DNA from: Gammaproteobacteria bacterium
GTDB lineage: Bacteria; Pseudomonadota; Gammaproteobacteria; Pseudomonadales; Halieaceae
Direction of reading: 5' to 3'
Assembly (NCBI GenBank): GCA_029859085.1
Contig: JAOUDU010000062.1
Location: 1 to 9,527, forward strand
Length of the DNA: 9,527 bases
Shown piece after piece: positions 1 through 6,573 of this stretch. The notes beneath the pieces were generated by a model. The model was not told the DNA's origin, ran no database searches, and was given only the letters and a program-made list of their open reading frames with translations. Position 1 is the first letter of the stretch, and the number at the start of each line of letters is the position of its first letter. The translations under genes were made by a program, and so were the position numbers.

Positions 1-120
1 CGGCAAGTGTGGATCAAAATTCCTGCACTGTCCATGAAATTTGCGCTTTGGGCGAATTTTGCGCGCTTTTAGCGACCGTATTGAAGAAGTTAGGTGAATT
101 TTTGTGCGACTAAGTGTGCA
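1..120. other. A+T-rich gene-free left flank
   Basis: This stretch is about 55% A+T by direct count of its two 60-base lines, against roughly one third in the genes around it. No credible coding frame was seen. It contains imperfect copies of one A/T word: GAAATTTGCGC at 36-46, GAATTTTGCGCGC at 54-66, GAATTTTTGTGCG at 96-108, and GAATTTTG on the minus strand at 15-22. It lies beyond the 3' end of dsbD, so it is not dsbD's own promoter. It may be a promoter region for a gene left of the window or the non-coding end of a mobile element. I cannot decide which from the window. Confidence 0.5.
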
Positions 121-126
121 CTGGGT

Positions 127-142
127 ACATTCCGGGGAATGT
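127..142. repeat. Inverted repeat downstream of dsbD (7-bp arms)
   Basis: ACATTCC (127-133) and GGAATGT (136-142) are exact reverse complements separated by GG. The repeat lies 45 bases past the dsbD stop codon. It could be a protein-binding palindrome or part of a 3'-end structure. The two-base centre is too tight for an RNA hairpin without opening the inner pairs, and no T-run follows on either strand. Confidence 0.5.
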
Positions 143-149
143 GGTGCCC

Positions 150-167
150 GGGGGCGAAGTTGCCCCC
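150..167 (-). terminator. G/C stem-loop after dsbD, possible terminator without U-tract
   Basis: GGGGGC (150-155) and GCCCCC (162-167) form a perfect six-base-pair G/C stem with a six-base loop. The stem begins 19 bases after the dsbD stop in the direction of dsbD transcription. The position suits a transcription end or an mRNA 3'-protecting hairpin. However, the minus strand continues with GGGCACC rather than a run of T, so it is not a standard intrinsic terminator. Confidence 0.35.
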
Positions 168-186
168 AATTGCCGCGATATGTGCC

Positions 187-1941
187 CTACTGGGTTGCAA
201 CGTCCACTTTCTCGGGGGAAATCGCCCTGACGGCCTCCAGCACGGTGTTGCGGGTCAGCAGCTGCGGTAGCAGCAGGGGTTCCAGGCCGGGGTCGGCGGG
301 GTACATCAGGTAGAGCGGGATGCCGTTGCGATTGTACTGGCGCAGGAAGGCGGCGATCTCAGCATCGTAATTGGTCCAGTCCGCCACCATGTACACGATC
401 CCGGCGGCGGCGAAGGCGTCGGTGACCTCATCGGTCAGCAGCACCGTCGATTCATTGGCTATGCAGGTGATGCACCAGTCAGCGGTGACGTCCACGAACA
501 CCGGCTTGCCCGCGGCGCGCAGCTCCGCCAGGGCCTGCCGGGACCAGGCCGTCTTGCCGGCGGTGAGCCCGCCGGCGCCGGCGCCGGTTTCGTCCAGCGT
601 GCGCCAGGAGCCGAGGCCGGCGGCCGCCAGGATACAGGCCAGCGCCAGGGCCTTGCCCCAGCCGCCGTAGCGCCACAGCCACAGGCCCATCGCCAGTGCC
701 AGCGCGCCCACCAGTGCTGCGGTCATGGTATTGACGCCGGTCTGCCTGCCGGCGACCCACAGCAGCCAGATGGCGGTGGCATACAGCGGAAACGCCAGCA
801 GTTGTTTCAGGGTCTCCATCCAGGCCCCGGGTTTCGGCATCGTGCGCCGGGCCAGGCCGCTATAACCCAGCAGCAGCAGCGGGGCCGCCATGCCGGCGCC
901 GAGGGCCGCGAATACCAGCAGCGAGATGTAGGGAGGCTGGCCGAGGGCGAATCCCAGGGCGGTCCCCATGAAGGGCGCGGTGCAGGGACTGGCGACCACG
1001 ACCGCCAGCACGCCGGTGAAAAAAGTGCCGGTGAGGCCGCTGCGGGAGGCGAGACTGCTGCCCGCGTTCATCCAGCTGCCGCCGAATTCGACCAGCCCGG
1101 ACAGGGACAGCCCCATCGCGACGAACAGGTAGGCGAGGCCGATAACAAAGCCGGGGGACTGCAACTGGAAGCCCCAGCCGATGGCCTGGCCGGCCTGTTG
1201 CAGGGTGATCAGGACAGCCGCGACCAGCACAAAGCTGGTCACCACCCCGGCGGCGTAAACCCAGCTGTGCAGGTGGCGGTCGTGCTCGGAGCTGCGGGCG
1301 AAGCTGAGCACCTTGAGTGACAGGATGGGAAACACACAGGGCATCAGGTTCAGGATGGCGCCGCCGATGAAGGCCAACAGCAGCATATAGGGCAGGGTCC
1401 CGCCAGGGGCATCCTGGGCCCCAACCTCCCCCGCCGCCGCCGCCGCGGCCCGCGGGGCCGGCGCCGCGGTTACCGCGCCAGTGGCGAAGTCGACCCTGAA
1501 ATACTGGCGCTGGGGCGGGTAGCAAAGGCCGGCGTCGGCGCAGCCCTGTGAGCCCAGTGTCAGGGTGGCATCGGCGGGTACCCGCCCCGGCGCCAGCAGG
1601 ATATCGGCGTGGTCGTAATACACTTCCACCTCGCCGAAGTATTCGTCCTCCCGCTGCAGGCCGGCGGGGAGTTCAACCGCCAGCGGTACGTCACCCAGGG
1701 CGTCAGTGAGGTTGAAGCTGAAACGGTGCCGGTACAGGTAATAGCCGTCGGCGATTTGCCAGTAGACGCGCAGGCTTTTATCCTCGCGCACCTCGACTTC
1801 CAGCTGGTAGGCCTCTTCCACGGGCAGGAATTGCGGGGCGGTGGCCGCGGCCCCGAAAGGGGCGGGCGCCGTGCTGCCACCGATCTGGGCATGGACCAGG
1901 CAGGTGACCAGAAGTAGCAGGCTGGCAAGCAGCGCTCGCAT
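187..1941 (-). CDS. dsbD: Thiol:disulfide interchange protein DsbD
   Basis: 584-residue inner-membrane electron carrier. Proteins of this family pass reducing power from cytoplasmic thioredoxin to periplasmic acceptors (DsbC/DsbG, c-type cytochrome maturation). All three family modules are visible. After a signal peptide ending near residue 18 (LVHA), the periplasmic alpha domain carries Cys134 and Cys140. The hydrophobic beta domain (about 183-445, roughly eight membrane segments) carries Cys202 in a PCVFP motif and Cys320 in SPCTAPF. The C-terminal thioredoxin-like gamma domain has Cys490 and Cys493 in DWCITC. Length is close to E. coli DsbD. ATG has GAGGA six bases upstream (1948-1952). 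An Ala-rich linker (about 158-171) joins the alpha and beta domains. The gene is divergent from a copper chaperone gene. Family assignment is firm; the specific redox partners are inferred. Confidence 0.95.
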   Translation of the reverse strand: MRALLASLLLLVTCLVHAQIGGSTAPAPFGAAATAPQFLPVEEAYQLEVEVREDKSLRVYWQIADGYYLYRHRFSFNLTDALGDVPLAVELPAGLQREDEYFGEVEVYYDHADILLAPGRVPADATLTLGSQGCADAGLCYPPQRQYFRVDFATGAVTAAPAPRAAAAAAGEVGAQDAPGGTLPYMLLLAFIGGAILNLMPCVFPILSLKVLSFARSSEHDRHLHSWVYAAGVVTSFVLVAAVLITLQQAGQAIGWGFQLQSPGFVIGLAYLFVAMGLSLSGLVEFGGSWMNAGSSLASRSGLTGTFFTGVLAVVVASPCTAPFMGTALGFALGQPPYISLLVFAALGAGMAAPLLLLGYSGLARRTMPKPGAWMETLKQLLAFPLYATAIWLLWVAGRQTGVNTMTAALVGALALAMGLWLWRYGGWGKALALACILAAAGLGSWRTLDETGAGAGGLTAGKTAWSRQALAELRAAGKPVFVDVTADWCITCIANESTVLLTDEVTDAFAAAGIVYMVADWTNYDAEIAAFLRQYNRNGIPLYLMYPADPGLEPLLLPQLLTRNTVLEAVRAISPEKVDVATQ

Positions 1942-1974
1942 CAGGAATCCTCGTTGAACCGTAAATGGCGCTGG

Positions 1975-2003
1975 ATTGTAACAGCCTGCAGGCGCTCCCC
2001 CAA
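1975..2003 (-). promoter_or_regulatory. Candidate sigma-70 promoter for dsbD
   Basis: Read on the minus strand, TTGGGG (-35, at 2003-1998) is followed after exactly 17 bases by TACAAT (-10, at 1980-1975). The -10 matches the consensus at five of six positions and the -35 at three. It would start transcription near 1968, giving a short leader of about 27 bases before the dsbD ATG. It was identified by eye only. Confidence 0.4.
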
Positions 2004-2029
2004 TCCACCGCCATCACTTCGCCGGTCGG

Positions 2030-2038
2030 TGGTATAGT
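2030..2038 (+). promoter_or_regulatory. Candidate extended -10 promoter for the PCuAC-DUF2333 pair
   Basis: TGGTATAGT is an extended -10 element (TGn followed by TATAGT, five of six to consensus). No good -35 lies 16-18 bases upstream, which is tolerated by extended -10 promoters. Transcription would start near 2045, about 40 bases before the TTG start codon. It was identified by eye only. Confidence 0.35.
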
Positions 2039-2085
2039 TATCGGACGCCGGAAGCCGGCGACGGGTTCCCCACTGGAGTGATGAA

Positions 2086-2553
2086 TTGAAGAAATTGTTA
2101 ATAGCGGCGCTTGCCTCGAGCCTGGCACCACTCGCATCTTTTGCCGCCGACCCGGCGGGCCTCTCGCTGCAGGGCGCCTGGGTGCGGGCACTGCCCCCGG
2201 GGCAGCCCAACACCGCGGCCTACCTGACCGCCACCAACAATGGCCCGGCCGCGGTGACCATCGTCGGCGCCTGCTCGGATATAGCCGACGTGACGCAGAT
2301 CCACACCACCCGGGAAGTAGACGGCCTGCAGCGCATGGAGCGGGTGGGCGAGCTGCCGTTGGCGCCGGGGCAGAGCGCGACCTTCGCGCCGGGGGGAACC
2401 CACCTGATGCTCATGGGGCTGGCGCGGATGCCGGTACCGGGTGACCGGGTCCAGCTGTGCCTGGAACTGGCCGGTGATGAGCAGGTGTGCACCCTTGCGG
2501 ATGTGCGCAAGGACGCCGGGGACGAACAATCACATGAACACCACCAGCATTGA
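2086..2553 (+). CDS. PCuAC-family periplasmic copper chaperone
   Basis: 155 residues. PCuAC (DUF461) proteins bind Cu(I) in the periplasm and deliver it, classically to the CuA site of cytochrome c oxidase. The family signature H-X10-M-X21-H-X-M is present with exact spacing: His73, Met84, His106, Met108. The segment AWVRALPPG (31-39) also matches the family N-terminus. A signal peptide (KK then a hydrophobic stretch, cleavage near ASFA, residue 20) sends it to the periplasm. The start is TTG, with GGAG (2075-2078) seven bases upstream. The ATG at 2081 is out of frame and stops after two codons. Extra features are Cys63, Cys125 and Cys135 and a His-rich tail (HEHHQH), either of which could bind metal. 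It is divergent from dsbD and 12 bases ahead of the DUF2333 gene, probably in one transcript. Confidence 0.9.
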   Translation: MKKLLIAALASSLAPLASFAADPAGLSLQGAWVRALPPGQPNTAAYLTATNNGPAAVTIVGACSDIADVTQIHTTREVDGLQRMERVGELPLAPGQSATFAPGGTHLMLMGLARMPVPGDRVQLCLELAGDEQVCTLADVRKDAGDEQSHEHHQH

Positions 2554-2565
2554 CAGGGTATTGCC

Positions 2566-3612
2566 ATGAATGACATGAACGATCTGCCAGCAAACTGGCG
2601 CGAAAAGCTCGATGATCTGCTGCCCGGTGGGCGCACGGCCAGCGTGGGCATAACGATTCTCGCCGCATACCTGTTGGTCTGCGTGGTGGTGGGCATGTAC
2701 TGGAGCATCGCCCCGGCGCCCTTCGATGTGCGCGCGAAGGCCGCGGCCTACGCCGCCGAGGACGGCCGCGAGGTGGTTACCGGCTCGGTGACCACCGCCG
2801 CGCTGATGGGGGTGATGGATACCCTGCTGACCAAGCCCGGCGGTTACACCCACAACGATATTTTCCCGCCCGGGGTGTGGCTGGACAATATGCACAACTG
2901 GGAGTACGGCGTGCTGATCCAGTCACGGGACCTGGCGCGGGCCCTGCGGGAGGTATTCAGCCGCTCCCAGTCCCAGTCCACCGAGGACGTGGACCTGGTG
3001 ATGGCCGAGCCGCGCTTCAATTTTGACTCCGACAGCTGGGCGCTGCCCGCGTCGGAGTCCGAGTACCGCGACGGGCTGATGTACGTGCACCGGTATTTCA
3101 ACCGCCTGTCGGATGTGGAGTCCCCGGATGCCCAGTTCTACGCCAGGGCCGATAACCTGCGCTACTGGCTGACCACCGTGAACACCCGCCTGGGCAGCCT
3201 GTCCCAGCGCCTCAGTGCCAGCGTCGGCAAGCGCCGCATCAATACGGACCTGGCGGGTGAGGAGGCGGCTTCCCAGTCCACCAGTGCCCCGAGCGAACTG
3301 GAAGTGACCACGCCCTGGCTGGAAATCGATGATGTGTTCTACGAGGCCCGCGGCACCGCCTGGGCGCTGATCCAGTTCCTCGAGGCGGCGGAGGTGGATT
3401 TTGCCGACGTACTGCGCAAGAAGAACGCCCAGGTCAGCCTGCAGCAGATTATCCGGGAACTGGAGGGCACCCAGGAAATGGTGTGGAGCCCGATGATCCT
3501 CAACGGCAGCGGCTTCGGCGTGATGGCCAACCACTCCCTGGTGATGGCGTCCTACATCAGTCGCGCCAACGCGGCCATTATCGACCTCAGGGACCTGCTG
3601 TCGCAGGGTTAA
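2566..3612 (+). CDS. DUF2333 family membrane-anchored protein, function unknown
   Basis: 348 residues, recognised as DUF2333 from conserved stretches such as PGGYTHNDIFPPGVWLDN (91-108), RSQSQSTED (133-141), EPRFNFDS (148-155) and LGSLSQRLSASVG (209-221). A single hydrophobic segment (about 25-47) after a short charged N-terminus predicts an inner-membrane anchor with most of the protein in the periplasm. No catalytic motif is apparent. The ATG start has AGGG (2555-2558) seven bases upstream. A second in-frame ATG three codons later is a weaker choice. It sits 12 bases after the copper chaperone gene, suggesting co-transcription, and its stop overlaps that of the convergent pentapeptide gene. 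Family call is confident; no function is known to me, and a link to copper or respiratory assembly would be context inference only. Confidence 0.85.
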   Translation: MNDMNDLPANWREKLDDLLPGGRTASVGITILAAYLLVCVVVGMYWSIAPAPFDVRAKAAAYAAEDGREVVTGSVTTAALMGVMDTLLTKPGGYTHNDIFPPGVWLDNMHNWEYGVLIQSRDLARALREVFSRSQSQSTEDVDLVMAEPRFNFDSDSWALPASESEYRDGLMYVHRYFNRLSDVESPDAQFYARADNLRYWLTTVNTRLGSLSQRLSASVGKRRINTDLAGEEAASQSTSAPSELEVTTPWLEIDDVFYEARGTAWALIQFLEAAEVDFADVLRKKNAQVSLQQIIRELEGTQEMVWSPMILNGSGFGVMANHSLVMASYISRANAAIIDLRDLLSQG

Positions 3613-3956
3613 TTCTTGCTGTCGTAGCGCAGGCGGGTACCGGTTTCCAGGGACAGGCGGATTTCCGCGGCGCTCAATGCCGCCGGGAAATAGGTGCCGG
3701 ACAGCTTGGCATCCAGCAGGCTGGCCCCCTCCAGGTTGGTTTCGCGGAAATCGATGCCGCTCAGGTCGCAGTTGCGGAAGTAGGAATTGCTGAAGTCCAG
3801 GCCCCTGGCATTCATATTGCGCAGGTCCCGCCCCCGGTAGTCGCCGCTCTTCAGTTCGCCGGTATCCAGCTTGTCGCGCTGCTCGTTGAAGCCCTTGATG
3901 TCCTCGGTGCGCAGGAGCTGGTATAAGGGGTCTTGCTTGATGACGGGCTTTTCCAT
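3609..3956 (-). CDS. Small pentapeptide-repeat protein
   Basis: 115 residues. About nine to ten tandem five-residue units (A/D/N/S-L/F-x-x-x) run from about 40 to 92, for example DLRNM, DFSNS, DLSGI, DFRET, NLEGA and KLSGT. Such repeats fold as a right-handed quadrilateral beta helix, usually acting in binding rather than catalysis. There is no signal peptide or membrane segment, so it is likely cytoplasmic. The C-terminal segment FPAALSAAEIRLSLETG (90-106) is a non-repeat cap. I chose the ATG at 3956: AAGG lies seven bases upstream, whereas an in-frame TTG at 3971 would put that ribosome site inside the gene. At this length it is much shorter than Qnr/MfpA-type gyrase protectors, so a quinolone-resistance role is not supported. 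Biological role unknown. Confidence 0.85.
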   Translation of the reverse strand: MEKPVIKQDPLYQLLRTEDIKGFNEQRDKLDTGELKSGDYRGRDLRNMNARGLDFSNSYFRNCDLSGIDFRETNLEGASLLDAKLSGTYFPAALSAAEIRLSLETGTRLRYDSKN

Positions 3957-3968
3957 TCGCGTACCTTT

Positions 3969-3996
3969 CAAATTCTGATCTGCAAATTCTGATCTG
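3969..3996. repeat. Perfect 14-bp tandem duplication before the pentapeptide gene
   Basis: CAAATTCTGATCTG occurs twice back to back (3969-3982 and 3983-3996) with no mismatch. It lies 13 bases upstream of the chosen start of the leftward pentapeptide gene, just beyond its ribosome-binding site, so it is probably in that gene's leader or promoter. It may be a recent slippage duplication or a doubled operator. Confidence 0.8.
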
Positions 3997-4002
3997 GAGT
4001 GT

Positions 4003-4038
4003 CCCCGCTGGGGGCTGCTAGCTTAAGCTACCCCGGGG
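4003..4038. repeat. Cluster of palindromes between the pentapeptide gene and polB
   Basis: Three inverted repeats lie close together: CCCC-GCT-GGGG (4003-4013), the perfect 12-base palindrome TAGCTTAAGCTA (4019-4030), and CCCCGGGG (4031-4038). GGGG at 4011-4014 could also pair with CCCC at 4031-4034 around the central palindrome, leaving a small bulge. No T-run follows on either strand. It sits in a divergent intergenic region, so it is a candidate regulatory site rather than a terminator. Confidence 0.5.
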
Positions 4039-4103
4039 CCCAAGCCTAGTGTAACGCACCGTACCGCCCCATCGTCTGATCAGCCAGGGACCCAGGTTTG
4101 ACC

Positions 4104-6452
4104 ATGCAAACCTTCGAAGGTTTTCTCCTCACCCGCAACTGGCGCGATACCCAGGGCGGGATCGAGCTCGAGTACTGGTTTGCCACCGACAGCGGCCCCC
4201 TGTGCGCCGTGGTCCGGGGCGAGCGCAGTGTCTTTTTCCTCGAGCAGCGCCAGCTGGATGCTGCCCGGCCCCTGCTCGATGCCGAGCCGGGGCTGGAACT
4301 CAAGCCGGTGGGATTGCGCAGTTTCTCCCTGCAGCCGGTGGCGGCAGTCTACTGCCCCTCCTATCGCCAGGCCCGCCGCCTGGCGGACGCCCTGCGCGGC
4401 CTCGGCCTGGAACCCCTCGAGGCCGATATCAACCCGGCGGACCGCTTCCTGATGGAGCGTTTCGTGATGGGCTCCGCGGTCCTCCAGGGCGAAGCCCGCC
4501 AGCTGGGCCGCCATATCCTGCTGGACAACCCGGCGCTGAAGGCGGCGGACTACCGGCCCGCCCTGAAGGTGGTGTCCTTCGATATCGAGACCGCGATGGA
4601 GGGCCTGCAGCTCTTCTCCATCGGCGTGCACGGGGTCGCCGGCGGGGAGCAGACCCGGCGGGTATTCATGGTGGGCGCCGGCGCGCCGCAGGATTTCGTC
4701 CAGGCCTGCGCCGGGCAGGAGGAGGCGCTGCAGGCTTTCCTGGACTGGCTGGCGGACTACGACCCCGACGTGCTGATCGGCTGGAACGTGGTGAACTTCG
4801 ATACCTGGTACCTGCAGCGCCTGGCGGACCAGCTGGGCCGGCGCCTGGTGCTGGGGCGGGACCGGCGGGCGGTGCACTGGCGCGAGCTGGATGACGACGG
4901 CGAGCGGCGCACCGCCCAGTGCCCGGGCCGGGTGATTCTCGATGGCATCGAATTGCTGCGGGCCGCCTTCTACCGGTTCGAGAGTTTCGCCCTGGAAAAC
5001 GTCGCGCAGGAGCTCCTCGGGGAGGGCAAGCTGCTGCACGGCAGCGGCCGGGGGGAGGACATCGCCCGGCTGTTCCGGGAGGACAAGGGCCAGCTGGCGG
5101 CCTATAACCTGAAAGACTGCGAGCTGGTGTCGGAGATTTTTGAGCGCACCGCCCTGCTGGATTTCGCGATCGCCCGCACGGTGATGACCGGCCTGAATAT
5201 CGACCGGATGGGCGGTTCGGTGGCCTCCTTCGACAACCTCTACCTGCCGCGATTGCACCGCAGCGGCTTCGTCGCCCCCAACGCCAACCCCGATCACAGC
5301 GCCAGCCCCGGCGGCTTCGTGCTGGATTCCACCCCGGGGCTTTACGACCATGTGCTGGTGCTGGATTTCAAGAGCCTGTACCCCAGCATCATCCGCACCT
5401 TCCGTATCGACCCCCTCGGACTGGCCCTCGGCGTGGGGGGGGAACTGGCCGCCGCGGACACGGTGCCGGGTTTCCTGGAAGCGCGCTTCGCCCGGCAGGG
5501 GCATATCCTGCCCGGGCTGATCCAGCAGCTGTGGCAGCAGCGGGACGAGGCAAAGAGGGCCGGTGACGCGCCCCTCTCCCAGGCCATCAAGATCATCATG
5601 AACAGTTTCTACGGCGTGCTGGGCACCCCCGGCTGCCGCTTCTTCGATGCGCGCCTTGCCAGTTCGATCACCCTGCGCGGCCACCAGATTCTCAATCGCA
5701 CCCGCGACTATATCGAGCAGGCGGGGCACCGGGTGATCTACGGCGACACCGACTCGGTGTTCGTCTGGATCTCCGAAGCGCGGGATGACGAGCAGGCCGT
5801 CGCCGCGGGGAACCGGCTGCAGGGCGACCTGAATGCCTGGTGGCGCCGCACCGTGGAGGCGGAGTTCGGCCTGGAGAGTGTGCTCGAAGTGGAGTTCGAG
5901 ACCCATTTCAAGCGCTTCCTGATGCCCACCGTGCGCGGCTCCGACAAGGGCAGCAAGAAACGCTATGCGGGGGTGGTGGCCGGCCCGAAGGGCGACCGGC
6001 TGGTATTCAAGGGCCTGGAAAACGTGCGCACCGACTGGACCCGTGTCGCCCGGGAATTCCAGGAGGAGCTCTACCGCCGTATTTTTGTGGGGGAACCCTT
6101 CGCGGACTATGTGCGCCAGGTCACCGCCGGGGTGCGGGCGGGGGAGAGGGATCAGCAATTGGTGTACCGCAAGCGCCTGCGGCGCCGGCTGGATGATTAC
6201 GAGCGCAACGTACCGCCCCATGTGCAGGCCGCGCGACTGTGCGCCGAGCGCGGGTTGCCGGTGCCGTCCCGGGGCAGTTGGGTGGAGTATGTGATTACCA
6301 CCGCCGGCGCGGAACCGGTGGGGAAGCCGCTGGCGCCACTGGATTACCAGCACTACGTGGACCGCCAGCTGGAGCCGGTGGCGGACGGCATCCTGGGTTT
6401 TGTCGGCAGCTCCTTCCGCGCCCTGGTCGACAAGCAGATCGACCTGTTTTAA
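4104..6452 (+). CDS. polB: DNA polymerase II (family B, 3'-5' exonuclease proofreading)
   Basis: 782 residues from the ATG, close to the 783 of E. coli Pol II. It performs repair and translesion synthesis and replication restart. Exonuclease motifs: Exo I FDIET (Asp160, Glu162), Exo II NFD (Asp233), Exo III YNLKD (Asp338). Polymerase motifs: A, DFKSLYPSII (Asp421); B, KIIMNSFYG (496-504); C, YGDTDS (Asp548, Asp550). All catalytic acidic residues are present. The protein ends in QIDLF, matching the C-terminal beta-clamp motif of E. coli PolB (QLGLF). The N-terminus MQTFEGFLLTRNW lines up with the E. coli start, which favours ATG (AGG seven bases upstream). A TTG two codons earlier (4098), with AGGGA seven bases before it, is an alternative. 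No LexA-type box CTG-N10-CAG is present in 3957-4103. It appears monocistronic. Confidence 0.97.
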   Translation: MQTFEGFLLTRNWRDTQGGIELEYWFATDSGPLCAVVRGERSVFFLEQRQLDAARPLLDAEPGLELKPVGLRSFSLQPVAAVYCPSYRQARRLADALRGLGLEPLEADINPADRFLMERFVMGSAVLQGEARQLGRHILLDNPALKAADYRPALKVVSFDIETAMEGLQLFSIGVHGVAGGEQTRRVFMVGAGAPQDFVQACAGQEEALQAFLDWLADYDPDVLIGWNVVNFDTWYLQRLADQLGRRLVLGRDRRAVHWRELDDDGERRTAQCPGRVILDGIELLRAAFYRFESFALENVAQELLGEGKLLHGSGRGEDIARLFREDKGQLAAYNLKDCELVSEIFERTALLDFAIARTVMTGLNIDRMGGSVASFDNLYLPRLHRSGFVAPNANPDHSASPGGFVLDSTPGLYDHVLVLDFKSLYPSIIRTFRIDPLGLALGVGGELAAADTVPGFLEARFARQGHILPGLIQQLWQQRDEAKRAGDAPLSQAIKIIMNSFYGVLGTPGCRFFDARLASSITLRGHQILNRTRDYIEQAGHRVIYGDTDSVFVWISEARDDEQAVAAGNRLQGDLNAWWRRTVEAEFGLESVLEVEFETHFKRFLMPTVRGSDKGSKKRYAGVVAGPKGDRLVFKGLENVRTDWTRVAREFQEELYRRIFVGEPFADYVRQVTAGVRAGERDQQLVYRKRLRRRLDDYERNVPPHVQAARLCAERGLPVPSRGSWVEYVITTAGAEPVGKPLAPLDYQHYVDRQLEPVADGILGFVGSSFRALVDKQIDLF

Positions 6453-6517
6453 ACCATTGACAAGCGCCGGTGGGGGGCGACTGTCCCTGTCTTTCGCTGG
6501 GGTTTTCCGCGTTTTTC

Positions 6518-6546
6518 TTGTATCTGGCGCGAGGGCACTCGATAAT
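6518..6546 (+). promoter_or_regulatory. Candidate promoter for the lipoprotein gene
   Basis: TTGTAT (6518-6523) and GATAAT (6541-6546) are 17 bases apart. The -10 matches consensus at five of six positions, the -35 at three. The start point would be near 6553, about 20 bases ahead of the ATG at 6574. A perfect TTGACA at 6457-6462 was also seen, but no -10 lies at the right distance. The rest of the 121-base gap after polB shows no convincing terminator. Identified by eye. Confidence 0.35.
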
Positions 6547-6573
6547 CCCCCGCCTCTCGCAAGGAAACGCCCT

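Noticed and set aside
104..313. 69-codon rightward frame overlapping the 3' end of dsbD
   Set aside because: No plausible ribosome site or recognisable similarity, and most of it is antisense to dsbD.
371..1525. Several open frames on both strands inside dsbD
   Set aside because: These are out-of-frame shadows with Arg/Gly/Pro-rich products and no family resemblance; dsbD with all six redox cysteines accounts for the region.
3609..3956. Qnr/MfpA-type quinolone-resistance protein
   Set aside because: It has pentapeptide repeats but is only 115 residues, with about ten units; Qnr proteins are around twice as long with many more coils.
6453..6520. Possible intrinsic terminator after polB
   Set aside because: Only four-base stems (such as CGCC/GGCG at 6465-6479) were found, and the T-rich runs farther on are not preceded by a stable stem.
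6400..6573. Upstream extension of the lipoprotein frame into polB
   Set aside because: It would bury the lipoprotein signal peptide. The ATG at 6574 has a good ribosome site and puts the signal at the N-terminus.
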